DNA of 64,000 nucleotides from an uncultured Pseudohongiella sp. (GCA_951812715.1 OX638323.1:1054001-1118000), one strand, 5' to 3'. Positions 28,408 to 37,651 are shown, counted from the first letter of the stretch. Notes: generated by a model not told the origin, from the sequence alone. Numbers and translations: made by a program.

Positions 28408-28612
28408 CCGCAAGGCGAGGCCGACCGGAAGCGCAGCTTTCGAAGGCTCAAACGACTCGCCAAGGGCGAGACAAGCCTTTACCGGGCGTCAGCTTCATGC
28501 GCGGGCCAAGCGGCCCCAATCCGTGATAAGACCTGACCGGCAAGGCTGGGAGTTGTCGAACCCACCCGATTCGCGCCAAGGCTGGCATGTGCAATCCAAC
28601 ACAATCCACAAG
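28408..28612 (+). repeat. Structured repeat after the HNH nuclease gene
   Basis: Diverged copy beginning just after the stop, in sense orientation. It has AAGC/GCTT around GCA in hairpin II, AATCCGTGATAAG in place of hairpin IV, and the tail GGCATGTGCAATCCAAC. Together with the copy at 27490 it brackets the nuclease gene as a direct repeat. Confidence 0.7.
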
Positions 28613-28886
28613 CGGCGCCGGCAACCCGGTGTCGCGTCATGCGTACCATGTTGCATCAGAGCAGCGGCAGCGCGTTAGCGCCAGACGCAGACCGCGGACG
28701 ATTTTGCCCTCGGCGGGGGCTGCAACGACGCGATGGCGCGCCGCCGACGTTGCCGAAGGGTGTTCAACCCTCGGCCCGTGGCGGCGTTCGCCCCTTGCCA
28801 ATGGGGCTCGCCATTGCCCGCGGGATGCGCCTTGCCTCGAGCCAGGGGGCGAACGCTGATGCGGCATGGGACGCATGACACGACGC
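28613..28886. other. Hairpin-rich non-coding stretch with nested inverted repeat
   Basis: No gene. GCGTTCGCCCC (28784-28794) and GGGGCGAACGC (28846-28856) form a perfect 11-bp outer stem. Inside it CAATGG/CCATTG (28798-28815) forms a second stem. A further imperfect stem CCGAAGGGT/ACCCTCGG lies just before, near 28752-28772. The stretch begins 3' of the minus-strand MFS gene stop and could act as its terminator, or be a second, unrelated repeat family. Confidence 0.55.
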
Positions 28887-30218
28887 CTAGTCGCGGAACC
28901 GCGGATCGTCCAAGGCCCGGCGGTACAGTTTCAGCGTCATTGGCGCAAGAATCATGACCGGCAGACCGAAGATCAGCGGTATCGCCGCGATACTGTAGCG
29001 CACGCCTGCCACGCCAAAAATCATATCGTTCAGGAGTCCGACCAGGCTCGGGCCGAGAAACAGCCCAGCCAGACTGATCGCCATGTAATACAAGGCGATG
29101 GTCTGGGCGCGGATGCCCGAAGGAACAATTTTGAGCAAAGCGGTTACGCCAACCGCGGAAATGAACGCGCCGCCGATGGTTGAAGCCGAAACCACGAAGA
29201 AGGCGGCTATGTCGTTGCCGAGCAAGGGTCCGATCACCGCCGGCGGCACCGACAGAAACAGTCCGAGGATGGCGATTCGCATTGGCGCGTCCCTCGCTCC
29301 GCGCTCGGTGTAATAATCCGACAGCCAGCCGGCGAACATCACCGAAAGCGGCCCGATCACGATCAGCAAGAGGCCATCGTAAAGCGCGAAAACTTCTACC
29401 GGCCAACCATAAGTACGGTTGAACATCACGGCCAGCCAGCCCTGGCTGTATGCGACGATGGTCATATAGCAGAAAATCGTGACGAAACAGCCGTAGGTCA
29501 GGCCATGGCGGGCGACGTGGCGCAGCATGTGCCCGAGATGCAAGTGCGGGCGGCCGGCGGCAGACGTGATTCGCGCCGGTTCGCGCATGAGGAAGAACAG
29601 CACGGCAAGAAACAGACCGGGCAGGCCGGCGACGAAAAAAGCAATGCGCCAGGGCGTCAATTCGCCGATCAGCGGCAATACCGTGTTTTCCGTATTGTTC
29701 GTCCAGGTCAGCACCGCGGCGCCGAGCAAGGCGGCCAGGGCCGCGCCCAGGGATAAGGCGCTCGAATAAATTGCTATCGGCTTGCCGCGCCGCTCTTCCG
29801 GGAAGGAATCGGCGATCAGCGACATCGCGCAGGGACTCAAGGCCGCCTCGCCAACGCCCACGGAGAGTCGCGCAACGAACATCTGCGCGAAGTTCCGCGC
29901 CAGCCCGGACGCCGCAGTCGCCAGCGACCAGATGGTCACGCCCGCGGCGACGATCCAGGTCCGGCGCGCATGATCGGCAAGATAGCCGAGCGGCAACCCG
30001 ATGGTGGCGTAGAAAATGCCGAAAGCCGGACCGAGCAAGAAACCGATCTGAGTATCGCTCAAGCCGAGATCCGCCTTGATGGGATCGATCAGCAGACTGA
30101 GAATGTAGCGGTCCACGAAGGAGACCACATAGGCGATGGTCAACAGCGAAACCAGCAGCCAGGCGCGCGATGGCGGGGGAAATTCGACCGGTCTCGGAGT
30201 GCTTTGCTGATTCGCCAT
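28887..30218 (-). CDS. MFS transporter (Spinster-like)
   Basis: 443 residues, twelve membrane helices. The N-terminal half shows the family pattern FVDRYILSLLIDPIKADLGLSD, FGIFYATIGLPLGYLADHARR (loop 2-3 motif A) and VGVGEAALSPCAMSLIAD (motif C-like). Spinster-type bacterial MFS carriers are common next to TonB receptors and FAD or VOC enzymes in hydrophobic-compound degradation, but the substrate is unknown. It lies 34 nt from the VOC gene upstream on the same strand, so it is the last gene of a TonB receptor-VOC-VOC-MFS operon. Confidence 0.9.
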   Translation of the reverse strand: MANQQSTPRPVEFPPPSRAWLLVSLLTIAYVVSFVDRYILSLLIDPIKADLGLSDTQIGFLLGPAFGIFYATIGLPLGYLADHARRTWIVAAGVTIWSLATAASGLARNFAQMFVARLSVGVGEAALSPCAMSLIADSFPEERRGKPIAIYSSALSLGAALAALLGAAVLTWTNNTENTVLPLIGELTPWRIAFFVAGLPGLFLAVLFFLMREPARITSAAGRPHLHLGHMLRHVARHGLTYGCFVTIFCYMTIVAYSQGWLAVMFNRTYGWPVEVFALYDGLLLIVIGPLSVMFAGWLSDYYTERGARDAPMRIAILGLFLSVPPAVIGPLLGNDIAAFFVVSASTIGGAFISAVGVTALLKIVPSGIRAQTIALYYMAISLAGLFLGPSLVGLLNDMIFGVAGVRYSIAAIPLIFGLPVMILAPMTLKLYRRALDDPRFRD

Positions 30219-30252
30219 TGGACTCCGGTCTGACCTGTTGTTGTGATCGCGG

Positions 30253-30693
30253 CTAGGGAGGCGCCGGGGAAGTAATGCGGTAGATCACCACCAGATTGCC
30301 GTCGCTGTCAAGAATTCCGATCTCCCTGCCGGTGCGGCCGTCGTGGGTGATCAGCGTTTCTTCCGGAAAAACTTCGTAGCCACCGGCGCGCGCCCGCGCG
30401 ACCACCGCGTCCGGATCGTCCACATGGAGCACGATGGTCGACCGCCGCGGCGTCGGCAGTCTCGCCAGTCCCGCTACTTGCGTCAACGCCATGACACGCG
30501 GCTGGGTTGGCGTACTCAGGGCGACGAAACCGATGGGACTGGATCGATCGAGGCCGAAAACCACATGCGAATAGCTCTCATCGCGGTGGGGCTTGCGAAA
30601 GGCGACCTCCATGCCGAGCACATCGACATAGAAAGGCAAGGCGGCTTCGATATCCGAAACGAGAAAATTGGCGCGCTGGAAGCGAATGCTCAT
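30253..30693 (-). CDS. VOC-family protein (glyoxalase/extradiol dioxygenase fold)
   Basis: 146 residues with paired beta-alpha-beta-beta-beta modules: FQRANFLVSDIEAALPFYVDVLGMEV at the start and TIVLHVDDPDAVVARARAGGYEVF then GREIGILDSDGNLVVIYR at the end. VOC members bind a divalent metal and catalyse isomerisation, ring cleavage or epoxide opening; I cannot assign the reaction. The ATG at 30693 overlaps the previous VOC gene's stop by 4 nt, so the two are translated together. Confidence 0.82.
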   Translation of the reverse strand: MSIRFQRANFLVSDIEAALPFYVDVLGMEVAFRKPHRDESYSHVVFGLDRSSPIGFVALSTPTQPRVMALTQVAGLARLPTPRRSTIVLHVDDPDAVVARARAGGYEVFPEETLITHDGRTGREIGILDSDGNLVVIYRITSPAPP

Positions 30694-31193
30694 GTGGAAT
30701 TGTTCGGGTGCTCTATTCGCAGCACCTCGTTGCACTCGAAAAAATGCCCGTCCGGGTCGAACAGGGCGGCGCCTTTCAGATGACGAATCTGACCGCCGGC
30801 GCCGGTCACGCTGAAGCGCCGCTCGCGGGTATGTATCCGGGCGCCAAGCTCTTCGGCCCGGCGCGCGAGTTCCCCGGCGTCCTCGGTTTCGACTACGAAT
30901 ACCGGCGAACCATAGCCTACCGTATAAGTGATCTCTGGCGCCGGGAGAGGCGGCTCCAGCCACTGTAACAGGCCGATCATGCCGATTTTGTCGTGTTCGG
31001 CCCGCATGATGACAAGATGGGTCCGGTCGCCGGGCGAACCCGCCGCGATGCCCTCTCCCGAAAGTACGTACTCGGTATCGAGCCAGACCGACATGCCAAG
31101 CACGTGCTCATACCAGCGCACGCTCACCGTCATATCCCTGACGATGAGCGTGGTGCGCTTGATGATGTTAAGAACTTCTGGCGCCTCCGGCAA
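30690..31193 (-). CDS. VOC-family protein
   Basis: 167 residues. It has the two VOC modules IIKRTTLIVRDMTVSVRWYEHVLGM and SPVFVVETEDAGELARRAEELGARI, then GAALFDPDGHFFECNEVLR, where the Glu in FFEC is the usual metal ligand. It starts 11 nt after the TonB receptor stop and is coupled to the next VOC gene. It resembles the exported VOC protein at 37652 (shared IxLLQ near the middle: IGLLQWLEP against VGLLQYFKP), which suggests the two act on related molecules. Confidence 0.82.
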   Translation of the reverse strand: MPEAPEVLNIIKRTTLIVRDMTVSVRWYEHVLGMSVWLDTEYVLSGEGIAAGSPGDRTHLVIMRAEHDKIGMIGLLQWLEPPLPAPEITYTVGYGSPVFVVETEDAGELARRAEELGARIHTRERRFSVTGAGGQIRHLKGAALFDPDGHFFECNEVLRIEHPNNST

Positions 31194-31203
31194 TTGTCCG
31201 CTG

Positions 31204-33606
31204 TCAGAATTCGTAACTCAACTCAAGTCCGAGCTGACGCTCGCGGCGCGGCAGAGCGAAGAAGGCGCGTGGGGCGCTTCTGTCTGCGGTTGGAGGAGCT
31301 ACGTTCAACGAAGCAAAGGTAAAGTAAGGCGATTGCAGCCAGCGCGTGGCGAGAATCGCGGAATCCTCATTGGACAAATTGCGGCCGAGTAGCGCCAGGG
31401 ACCAGTTATCGCCCTGTACGCCAATGCGGGCGCCGACCAGTGTCGCCGCGCCGGTGAAGGACGACTGATGCAACTGCGTGTAACGCTTGGATTCATAGCT
31501 TGCGTTGATGTTGGCAAAGAAATTCAAGCCGTTCGCCATCGGCCGCGACAAATCCAGGAAAGCGCTGACCTGATGCTTCGAGCCCATCGGAAACTGATGT
31601 CCCGCGACCGAGCAGTCGCCCATGCCATTGGGATTCAACGACGTCGCCGGATCGCCGGTAAACTTGCCTCCGCCGCTGGTCAGGCTCCATTGGAACTCGT
31701 CACAGCCACTGGTAAATTCGGAGTCGGCCAAAGCGTAGGTGACGCCGGCCCTGGTGTTATCGCCAAGCTGCGCCAGCAGATCTACTTCGATGCCCATGAC
31801 TTCGCCGTCCGCCTGGTTGGTGACGATGGAGTTGAGCGCGCCGCCCGGATCGGCGACCGGGGTAGTGAGCTGGTACTTGCTGATATCGGTCCAGAACAGC
31901 GCAAGATTGAGTTGGCCGCGGCCATCGAACAACGCGGTCTTGATGCCGCCTTCAAGGTTTCGCGATTCCTCTTCATCATAAAAGGCGCGGTCTCGGGCGG
32001 CGCCCTGAGCGCCGTTCAGACCGCCGGGCTTGATGCCTTCGGAGTAGATTCCATACAGGATGGCGTCGTCGTTCAGGCGATAGTCGAGTGTGACGCGCGG
32101 TGCGATGCTGGTAAAACTCTTGGCGCCGCTGAAGTCGATCATACCGCTGGCATTAATGTCTTCCTGCGACTTCTCTTCGTCGGCATAACGAAGTTCCACG
32201 GTGGCGCTCGCCCGATCCGACAAATCCCACCCGACGGATCCGAATACGGCGAAATTCGTGATGTAGTTATCGATGCCATCCGGCGTCAAGCCGCCCGGTA
32301 TGATATCGGTCACGTCTTCTTCCTGGTCATAGTAAAACACCCCGGCGCTCCAGCGGATCGAGGAATCCACGGCCGAATCGAGCCGCGCCTCGTAGGCGGA
32401 TTCGGTGAAATCGCTGATGCCCGTATTCGCGAAAAACGCTTCAGGTCCGAGGAAAAAGTTGGTCGGACCATGATCGGAATCCGAACCGGTTTGGGCTTCT
32501 TCGTTGCGCCTTGAGACCTGGAACGTGAGCGTGTTGCCGGAATCGAGTTCATACGCGGCCGACAGCGCATAGACATTGAGTTCGCGTTTGACGCCGCTGA
32601 ACGCCACGCCCTGACCCAACGAATAGACATTGCCGAAGAAAGTGCTGCCGGGGTTGATGCCGGGGATCAGGTTGGCCACGCCATCCGCGTCCGGACCGTC
32701 GTTGAGCGCGATCGGCCGCGAGCGGATTTCTCCGCAATAATACTGATTCGGGTTCCGGCTCTCCACCAGCGGCCAGAATGCCAGTGACCGGAATCCCGGA
32801 TAGCAATTGTTCTCCGCTGCCGACTGCAGGAAGAATGGCCGGGTGCCGTCGTCATCTTCCTGATATTGCAGGCGGCCGGTGACGGAGAAAGATTCGTTCG
32901 GAGTCCAGTCCAGGGTTACGTTAATCGAGTCGCTGCTTTCCTGCCCGATATCGCCGTTGGTTACCTCATTCGTCCATTGCCCGTCGAACTCATAGGTGCG
33001 AACCGAAGCTTGCATGGCGAGCACCCCATCGATCAATTGACCGCCGATGCTGCCGATGATCTCCTGCTCGCCGTCGCCGAGGCCACGCACGCGCGCCCGG
33101 CCGGAGAGATCCTGGCCGGCGCCTCTGGTCACGAAATTGATCGCCCCCGAATAGGTGTTGCGGCCATATAGCGCGCTTTGCGGTCCCTTGATGACCTCGA
33201 CCCGTTCCAGGTTCGACATATCGAGCGACTGGATATCGCCGGCGTAGTACATGCCGTCGATGAAATAGGCGACACCGCTTTCCACGCCGAACTGAACTCT
33301 GGCCAGTATGTTACCCTGCCCCCGGATCACTGGCCGTTCGGTCGAGCGGCCGAAGGCGCTGGAGAAACTCAGTCCCGGCGTGAAACGGGCGATGTCGGTG
33401 ACACTGTTGAGGTCGAGCTGTTCGATCGAGCTGGTAGTGAATGCCGATACGGTAACCGGCGCTTCGTTCAGACTTTCTTCGACCTTGCGAGCGGTCACGG
33501 TAATTTCTTCAATCAGGCTTTCCTGGGCGAAAACTGACCCACTCAATGCCGTTGCGGACACGATCGCGACCGACAGCAGCAAATTGTATTTAGAATAGCG
33601 GCGCAT
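31204..33606 (-). CDS. TonB-dependent outer-membrane receptor
   Basis: 800 residues. A signal peptide (LLLSVAIVSATALSGSVFA) precedes a TonB box-like IEEITVTARKVEESLNEAPVTVSAF. The plug domain runs to about residue 190 (DMSNLERVEVIKGPQSALYGRNTYSGAINFVTR), then a 22-strand barrel ends with the aromatic C-terminus LELSYEF. It would take up a large or scarce ligand across the outer membrane using TonB energy. I chose the ATG at 33606. It heads an operon with two VOC genes and an MFS gene, so the ligand is probably an organic substrate rather than an iron chelate (inference). Confidence 0.92.
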   Translation of the reverse strand: MRRYSKYNLLLSVAIVSATALSGSVFAQESLIEEITVTARKVEESLNEAPVTVSAFTTSSIEQLDLNSVTDIARFTPGLSFSSAFGRSTERPVIRGQGNILARVQFGVESGVAYFIDGMYYAGDIQSLDMSNLERVEVIKGPQSALYGRNTYSGAINFVTRGAGQDLSGRARVRGLGDGEQEIIGSIGGQLIDGVLAMQASVRTYEFDGQWTNEVTNGDIGQESSDSINVTLDWTPNESFSVTGRLQYQEDDDGTRPFFLQSAAENNCYPGFRSLAFWPLVESRNPNQYYCGEIRSRPIALNDGPDADGVANLIPGINPGSTFFGNVYSLGQGVAFSGVKRELNVYALSAAYELDSGNTLTFQVSRRNEEAQTGSDSDHGPTNFFLGPEAFFANTGISDFTESAYEARLDSAVDSSIRWSAGVFYYDQEEDVTDIIPGGLTPDGIDNYITNFAVFGSVGWDLSDRASATVELRYADEEKSQEDINASGMIDFSGAKSFTSIAPRVTLDYRLNDDAILYGIYSEGIKPGGLNGAQGAARDRAFYDEEESRNLEGGIKTALFDGRGQLNLALFWTDISKYQLTTPVADPGGALNSIVTNQADGEVMGIEVDLLAQLGDNTRAGVTYALADSEFTSGCDEFQWSLTSGGGKFTGDPATSLNPNGMGDCSVAGHQFPMGSKHQVSAFLDLSRPMANGLNFFANINASYESKRYTQLHQSSFTGAATLVGARIGVQGDNWSLALLGRNLSNEDSAILATRWLQSPYFTFASLNVAPPTADRSAPRAFFALPRRERQLGLELSYEF

Positions 33607-33646
33607 GGCGAGAACCCTCGTAGTAGTATGCTTTGAAGCAGATATA

Positions 33647-33668
33647 GCATAATAGCATATCATTATGC
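33647..33668. promoter_or_regulatory. Palindrome in divergent promoter region
   Basis: GCATAAT (33647-33653) and ATTATGC (33662-33668) form a perfect 7-bp inverted repeat with an 8-nt centre. It lies in the AT-rich 134-bp region between the divergent TonB receptor and amine oxidase genes. CATATGTCATATG follows at about 33691. It is a candidate operator for one or both operons. Confidence 0.5.
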
Positions 33669-33740
33669 AAACAGAATTTATTGATATATTCATATGTCAT
33701 ATGTTAGCGTAATCTGAAGTTTGCTACTTTCCATTGTGTG

Positions 33741-35174
33741 ATGCCTGAATTCGGAGATGGTTTTTTGTCCCGCCGGCGCTTTTTAGCCGGCGCCGCCGCA
33801 GCGGCTGCCATGGCCGCCCTGCCGACCGCGATCCGCGCCCAGCAGCGCCGGGTGGCGATCGCCGGAGCCGGGCTTTCCGGGCTTCACGCGGCGCTGATGC
33901 TGCAGCAAGCGGGCTTTGAAGTAATTGTGATCGAGGGCCGCGACCGCGTCGGCGGACGCATATTGACCCTCGACCAGGTACCCGGCCGTCCCGAGGCCGG
34001 CGGCAGCCAGATCGCCTCCAACTATCGGCGCTTGCTCGCGGCAGCCGAGGGCGTCGGCGTCGAGATCACCCCCCCCGAAGCCAGGCTCGCGTTCCCCACC
34101 AGTTATCTGATCAACGGCCGGCCCGAAACCCGCCGCGGTTGGTCGGAATCGCCGGAAAACCCCTTCCCGGAAGAGTTAAGGGCCATCACCCCGGATCGGC
34201 TGACCAGCTACCTGTTGCGCGAACCCCCATTCCGCCAGAATTCGGATTGGCACAGCGCCGGCATGTCCCATTTCGACGTTTCCGCCAGTGACTGGTTTCG
34301 CGAGCAAGGACTGAACGACGCCGGTCTTGCATTGCTTGGAGCCAATAACAGTTACGGCAATACGCTGGCGGGCACTTCGTTGCTGAGCTTGTACCGCGTG
34401 GTGGCCGGCTTCCAGCGCGGGGCGGCGGAAGGCGCTTCCTTGCTCGAGGTGGAAGGCGGAAATATGCGCCTGCCCGAGGCTATGGCGGCGCGGCTGGCGC
34501 AACCCGTGCGACTGGGGGAAACGGTAGACAGGGTGGAAAACACGGGCGGTGGAGTAGTTGTTCGTTGCGCCAGCGGTCTTGTGATCGACGCGGACGCGGC
34601 AATCCTTACCCTGCCCGTGCCGGCGCTGCGGCAGATCGAATTCAGTCCCGCCCTCCCCGCCCGCCAACGCGAAGCCCTGGACGCTGTCGTATTCAACAAG
34701 GTGACCCAGGCCTATCTGCAAGCCTCGGGCGATGACTGGGAAGCTTGTGGCATCCCTGGTTCAATCTGGTCGAACGCCGAGTTCGGCCGGCTGTTCGCGC
34801 GCCGCGAGGCGGCAACCGGCAACGCCCTCGTCACGGTTTGGATCAACGGCGATGGTTGCGATCGATATGACGCCTTGCCCGAAGCCGAGGCAGGCGAACT
34901 CATTCTGGAAGATATCTTCCGCGTCTATCCCGACGCCCGCGGCAAGCTGAATCTGCGCGGGCTGGTGCGCTGGGGCGCCGACCCATTTAGCCAGGGAAGC
35001 TGGCCGGCCTGGGCGCCTGGCCAGATAGGACGCTATTACGAGGCGCTGCGGCAGCCGGCCAATGGCGTTCATTTCGCCGGCGAGCATACGGCTTCCGAGT
35101 TTTCCGGCATGGAAGGCGCGTTCGAATCAGGCGAGCGCGCCGCCGGCGAAGTCATGGCAGCCGCGGGCAGGTGA
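33741..35174 (+). CDS. Tat-exported FAD-dependent amine oxidase
   Basis: 477 residues from the ATG at 33741 (a GTG at 33738 is in frame). A Tat signal (LSRRRFLAGAAAAAAMAAL) precedes the Rossmann FAD motif VAIAGAGLSGLHAALMLQQ, then EGRDRVGGRI. The C-terminal FAD contact is GVHFAGEHTASEFSGMEGAFESGERAA, as in monoamine oxidase and L-amino-acid oxidase families. It would oxidise a periplasmic amine (or related CH-XH) to imine/aldehyde. It is the first gene of a GTGA-coupled trio with the VAO-type oxidase and the alpha/beta hydrolase. Confidence 0.88.
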   Translation: MPEFGDGFLSRRRFLAGAAAAAAMAALPTAIRAQQRRVAIAGAGLSGLHAALMLQQAGFEVIVIEGRDRVGGRILTLDQVPGRPEAGGSQIASNYRRLLAAAEGVGVEITPPEARLAFPTSYLINGRPETRRGWSESPENPFPEELRAITPDRLTSYLLREPPFRQNSDWHSAGMSHFDVSASDWFREQGLNDAGLALLGANNSYGNTLAGTSLLSLYRVVAGFQRGAAEGASLLEVEGGNMRLPEAMAARLAQPVRLGETVDRVENTGGGVVVRCASGLVIDADAAILTLPVPALRQIEFSPALPARQREALDAVVFNKVTQAYLQASGDDWEACGIPGSIWSNAEFGRLFARREAATGNALVTVWINGDGCDRYDALPEAEAGELILEDIFRVYPDARGKLNLRGLVRWGADPFSQGSWPAWAPGQIGRYYEALRQPANGVHFAGEHTASEFSGMEGAFESGERAAGEVMAAAGR

Positions 35175-36739
35175 TCGACGATTCCCTGATCGAGCGGTTT
35201 AGTGCGCTACTCGGGAGCGATCTACTGAGCCGGGACCCGGAAACACGCGATTATCTTGCCCAGGACATTTTCACTCGCGGCATGCCGGCGGGTCTAGTCC
35301 TGCGCCCGGAAACCACCGACCAACTGGCGGCAGCCGTAGCGGAAGCGGCGGTCGCGGGCTGCGCGATAATCGCCCGCGGCGGCGGCATGTCCTATAGCGG
35401 CGGCTATGTTCCATCCGAAGCCGATTCGGTGCTGATCGACATGCGCGGCATGAACCGGGTGCTGGAAATCAATCGCGACGACATGTATGTCACCGTGGAA
35501 GCGGGAACAAGCTGGCGCGAACTGCGCCAGGCGCTGGCGGGCGCCGGGCTGCGGACGCCTTATTGGGGAACCCTGTCCGGAATCCATGCCACCATTGGCG
35601 GCAGCCTGTCCCAAAACAGCATTTTCTGGGGTTCGGGTCATCATGGTTCGGCGGCCGAATCGGCGCTGGGCCTGCAAGTCGTGTTGGCGGATGGAAACGT
35701 ATTGCATACCGGTTCCGCCGGACAGAAAAACGCCGCCCCGTTCTTCCGTCAGCATGGTCCCGACCTGACTGGCCTGTTTTGCGGTGACTGCGGCGCGCTC
35801 GGCATCAAGGCCGCTGCAACCTTGCGACTACTGCCAGCGGTTTCGGGCCGAGCTTTCGGCGCCTTCGCCTTTGGCGATTACCCTGCCATGCTGGCGGCCA
35901 TGGCCGAAATTTCGCGCCAGGACCTGGCCATGGAATGCTTCGGTTTTGATCCATTCCTCCAACGCCAGCGCATGCACCGGGAGAGTCTGGCCAGTGATGC
36001 GAAAAACCTGTTGGGTGTGATGAAGTCCGCTGATAGCGTAGGCAAGGCATTGGCCGAAGGCGCGCGCATCGCCATGACGGGACGCGGCTTCATGGATGAT
36101 GTCGAATGGTCATTCAGCGTAATGATCGAGGATCGCACCGAGGAAGGCGCCGCGGAACGCCTCGGCGCGGTGCGGCGGATCGCCACCGGCCAGGGCGGCC
36201 GGGAATTGCCGGATACCGTTCCCAAGGTGCTGCGGGCGAATCCCTTCGGGCCGGTGAACAGCATCATCGGCCCCGACGGCGAACGCTGGGTTCCGGTTCA
36301 TGGTATTTTTCCTCATTCCCGCGCCGCCGCGGCCATGGACGCAATCATGCAATTGTTCGCGCGGTACCAGGATACGCTGACCGAATATAATATCGGCGTT
36401 GGCCACCTGCTGACCACGGTCGCCACCAACTGCACCGTGCTTGAGCCGGTGTTTTTCTGGCCCGACGCTCTTGAGCAAGTTCATCGCCACAGCGTCGAGC
36501 CGAGCCTGCTGCACAGAATTCACGGTTTTCCGGAAAACCTCCCGGCCCGCGCGGCGGTGACTGAAATTCGCGAGGCGCTGATCCGCTTGTTCACTGAACT
36601 GGGGGCCGCGCACTTGCAACTTGGCAAGTCCTATCGATACAAGGATGGACTGCGGAGCGCCAACTGGCGCCTGGTGAAGGCTTTGAAACAACAACTCGAC
36701 CCGAACCGGCGCTTGAATCCAGGAGCCCTTGGCCTGTGA
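35171..36739 (+). CDS. VAO-type FAD-binding oxidase/dehydrogenase
   Basis: 522 residues with a GTG start overlapping the previous stop by 4 nt. The FAD_binding_4 (PCMH) domain covers about residues 38-220 (IIARGGGMSYSGGYVP, VTVEAGTSWRELRQAL, TIGGSLSQNSIFWGSGHHG), and the C-terminal domain ends HLQLGKSYRYKDGLRS ... LDPNRRLNPGALGL, as in glycolate oxidase and 4-cresol/eugenol-type oxidases. No signal peptide, so it is cytosolic. It probably oxidises an alcohol, hydroxy acid or phenolic intermediate of the local pathway. Confidence 0.88.
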   Translation: MIDDSLIERFSALLGSDLLSRDPETRDYLAQDIFTRGMPAGLVLRPETTDQLAAAVAEAAVAGCAIIARGGGMSYSGGYVPSEADSVLIDMRGMNRVLEINRDDMYVTVEAGTSWRELRQALAGAGLRTPYWGTLSGIHATIGGSLSQNSIFWGSGHHGSAAESALGLQVVLADGNVLHTGSAGQKNAAPFFRQHGPDLTGLFCGDCGALGIKAAATLRLLPAVSGRAFGAFAFGDYPAMLAAMAEISRQDLAMECFGFDPFLQRQRMHRESLASDAKNLLGVMKSADSVGKALAEGARIAMTGRGFMDDVEWSFSVMIEDRTEEGAAERLGAVRRIATGQGGRELPDTVPKVLRANPFGPVNSIIGPDGERWVPVHGIFPHSRAAAAMDAIMQLFARYQDTLTEYNIGVGHLLTTVATNCTVLEPVFFWPDALEQVHRHSVEPSLLHRIHGFPENLPARAAVTEIREALIRLFTELGAAHLQLGKSYRYKDGLRSANWRLVKALKQQLDPNRRLNPGALGL

Positions 36740-37584
36740 TCAAGCGTGCCTATGTGGACTTGGCGGAAGGCAGTCAAACCCACTTCCGTCACGCCGGCAG
36801 CGGAATTCCGCTGATCCTGTTGCATCCCTCGCCATTGTCTTCGGCCTGGATGGAACCCGTCATGCGGACGCTACCCGCGGGCATTGCCGCCATCGCGCCG
36901 GATACGCCGGGCTATGGCGCTTCGGATCCGCTGAGCGAGCCAAGCGAGGATCTTACCGGCTACGTTAAATGGCTGAAGGAATTCATGGCTGCGCTGGGAC
37001 ATGAGCGAGTGGGCTTGTATGGCTCGGCGACTGGCGCCCAGATCGCCATCGAATTCGCTCGCGCCTGGCCCGATTCAACGCACTTCCTCGTGCTCGATAA
37101 TGCCGCTCATTTCACCGCCGAAGAACGCGAAGCAATGCTGCTACGCTACTTCCCGGATCTCTCGCCCAGGGAAGATGGCGGCCATTTGCAAGCCGCATGG
37201 GAAATGATCAGTGCGCTCCGGCAATGGTTTCCCTGGTACCAGCAGGATGAGGAGCATCGGATCGGCTCAGCCGGAGCGGTACCACCGGAAGCGCTGCAAG
37301 CGATGCTGCTCGATCAATTGCGCGCGGGCCCGGACTACGCCCGCGCCTACCGCGCCGCGCTGCGGAATGAAGATGCGTCAAGGCTGCTTGACCTATCGCT
37401 GCCGGTGCGGGTCATCCGCTGGCAGGGCGGCATTCTGCGCAAGTACTCCGACCGTTACGACGCCTTCGAATGGCCGGCGAACGTTCGCATGACACATTGC
37501 GGGCCGGCCATGGAACAGCGACTCGCCGCGATCCGCGCCGCGGTCACCGAACTGACCGAGATTCCGCGACTACGCGCGGAATGA
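36736..37584 (+). CDS. Alpha/beta hydrolase with unusual nucleophile elbow
   Basis: 282 residues with a GTG start overlapping the previous stop by 4 nt. The fold is clear: IPLILLHPSPLSSAWMEPVM (oxyanion region), IAPDTPGYGASD, and the elbow RVGLYGSATGAQIAIEFA. The canonical G-x-Nuc-x-G pattern falls on G96-S-A98-T-G100, so the nucleophile position is Ala; Ser97 is one residue early. A late His lies in MTHCGPAMEQR. It is either catalytically altered (lyase or isomerase-like) or uses a neighbouring residue. It is the last gene of the three-gene oxidase operon. Confidence 0.82.
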   Translation: MIKRAYVDLAEGSQTHFRHAGSGIPLILLHPSPLSSAWMEPVMRTLPAGIAAIAPDTPGYGASDPLSEPSEDLTGYVKWLKEFMAALGHERVGLYGSATGAQIAIEFARAWPDSTHFLVLDNAAHFTAEEREAMLLRYFPDLSPREDGGHLQAAWEMISALRQWFPWYQQDEEHRIGSAGAVPPEALQAMLLDQLRAGPDYARAYRAALRNEDASRLLDLSLPVRVIRWQGGILRKYSDRYDAFEWPANVRMTHCGPAMEQRLAAIRAAVTELTEIPRLRAE

Positions 37585-37597
37585 CCACCTTTTGCTA

Positions 37598-37646
37598 CTG
37601 TCATTCCGCGCGCAGCGCAGCGCAGCGGAGTCGCAGAATCCACGCA
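37598..37646. repeat. Short GC-rich repeat between convergent genes
   Basis: CATTCCGCGCGCAGCGCAG followed by more GCAGC units and CGGAGTCGCAGAATCC lies in the 67-nt gap between convergent stops. The ATTCCGCG ... CGCAGAAT ends are roughly inverted. It looks like a different dispersed intergenic repeat type from the hairpin family; only one copy is seen here. Confidence 0.4.
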
Positions 37647-37651
37647 TCAAA

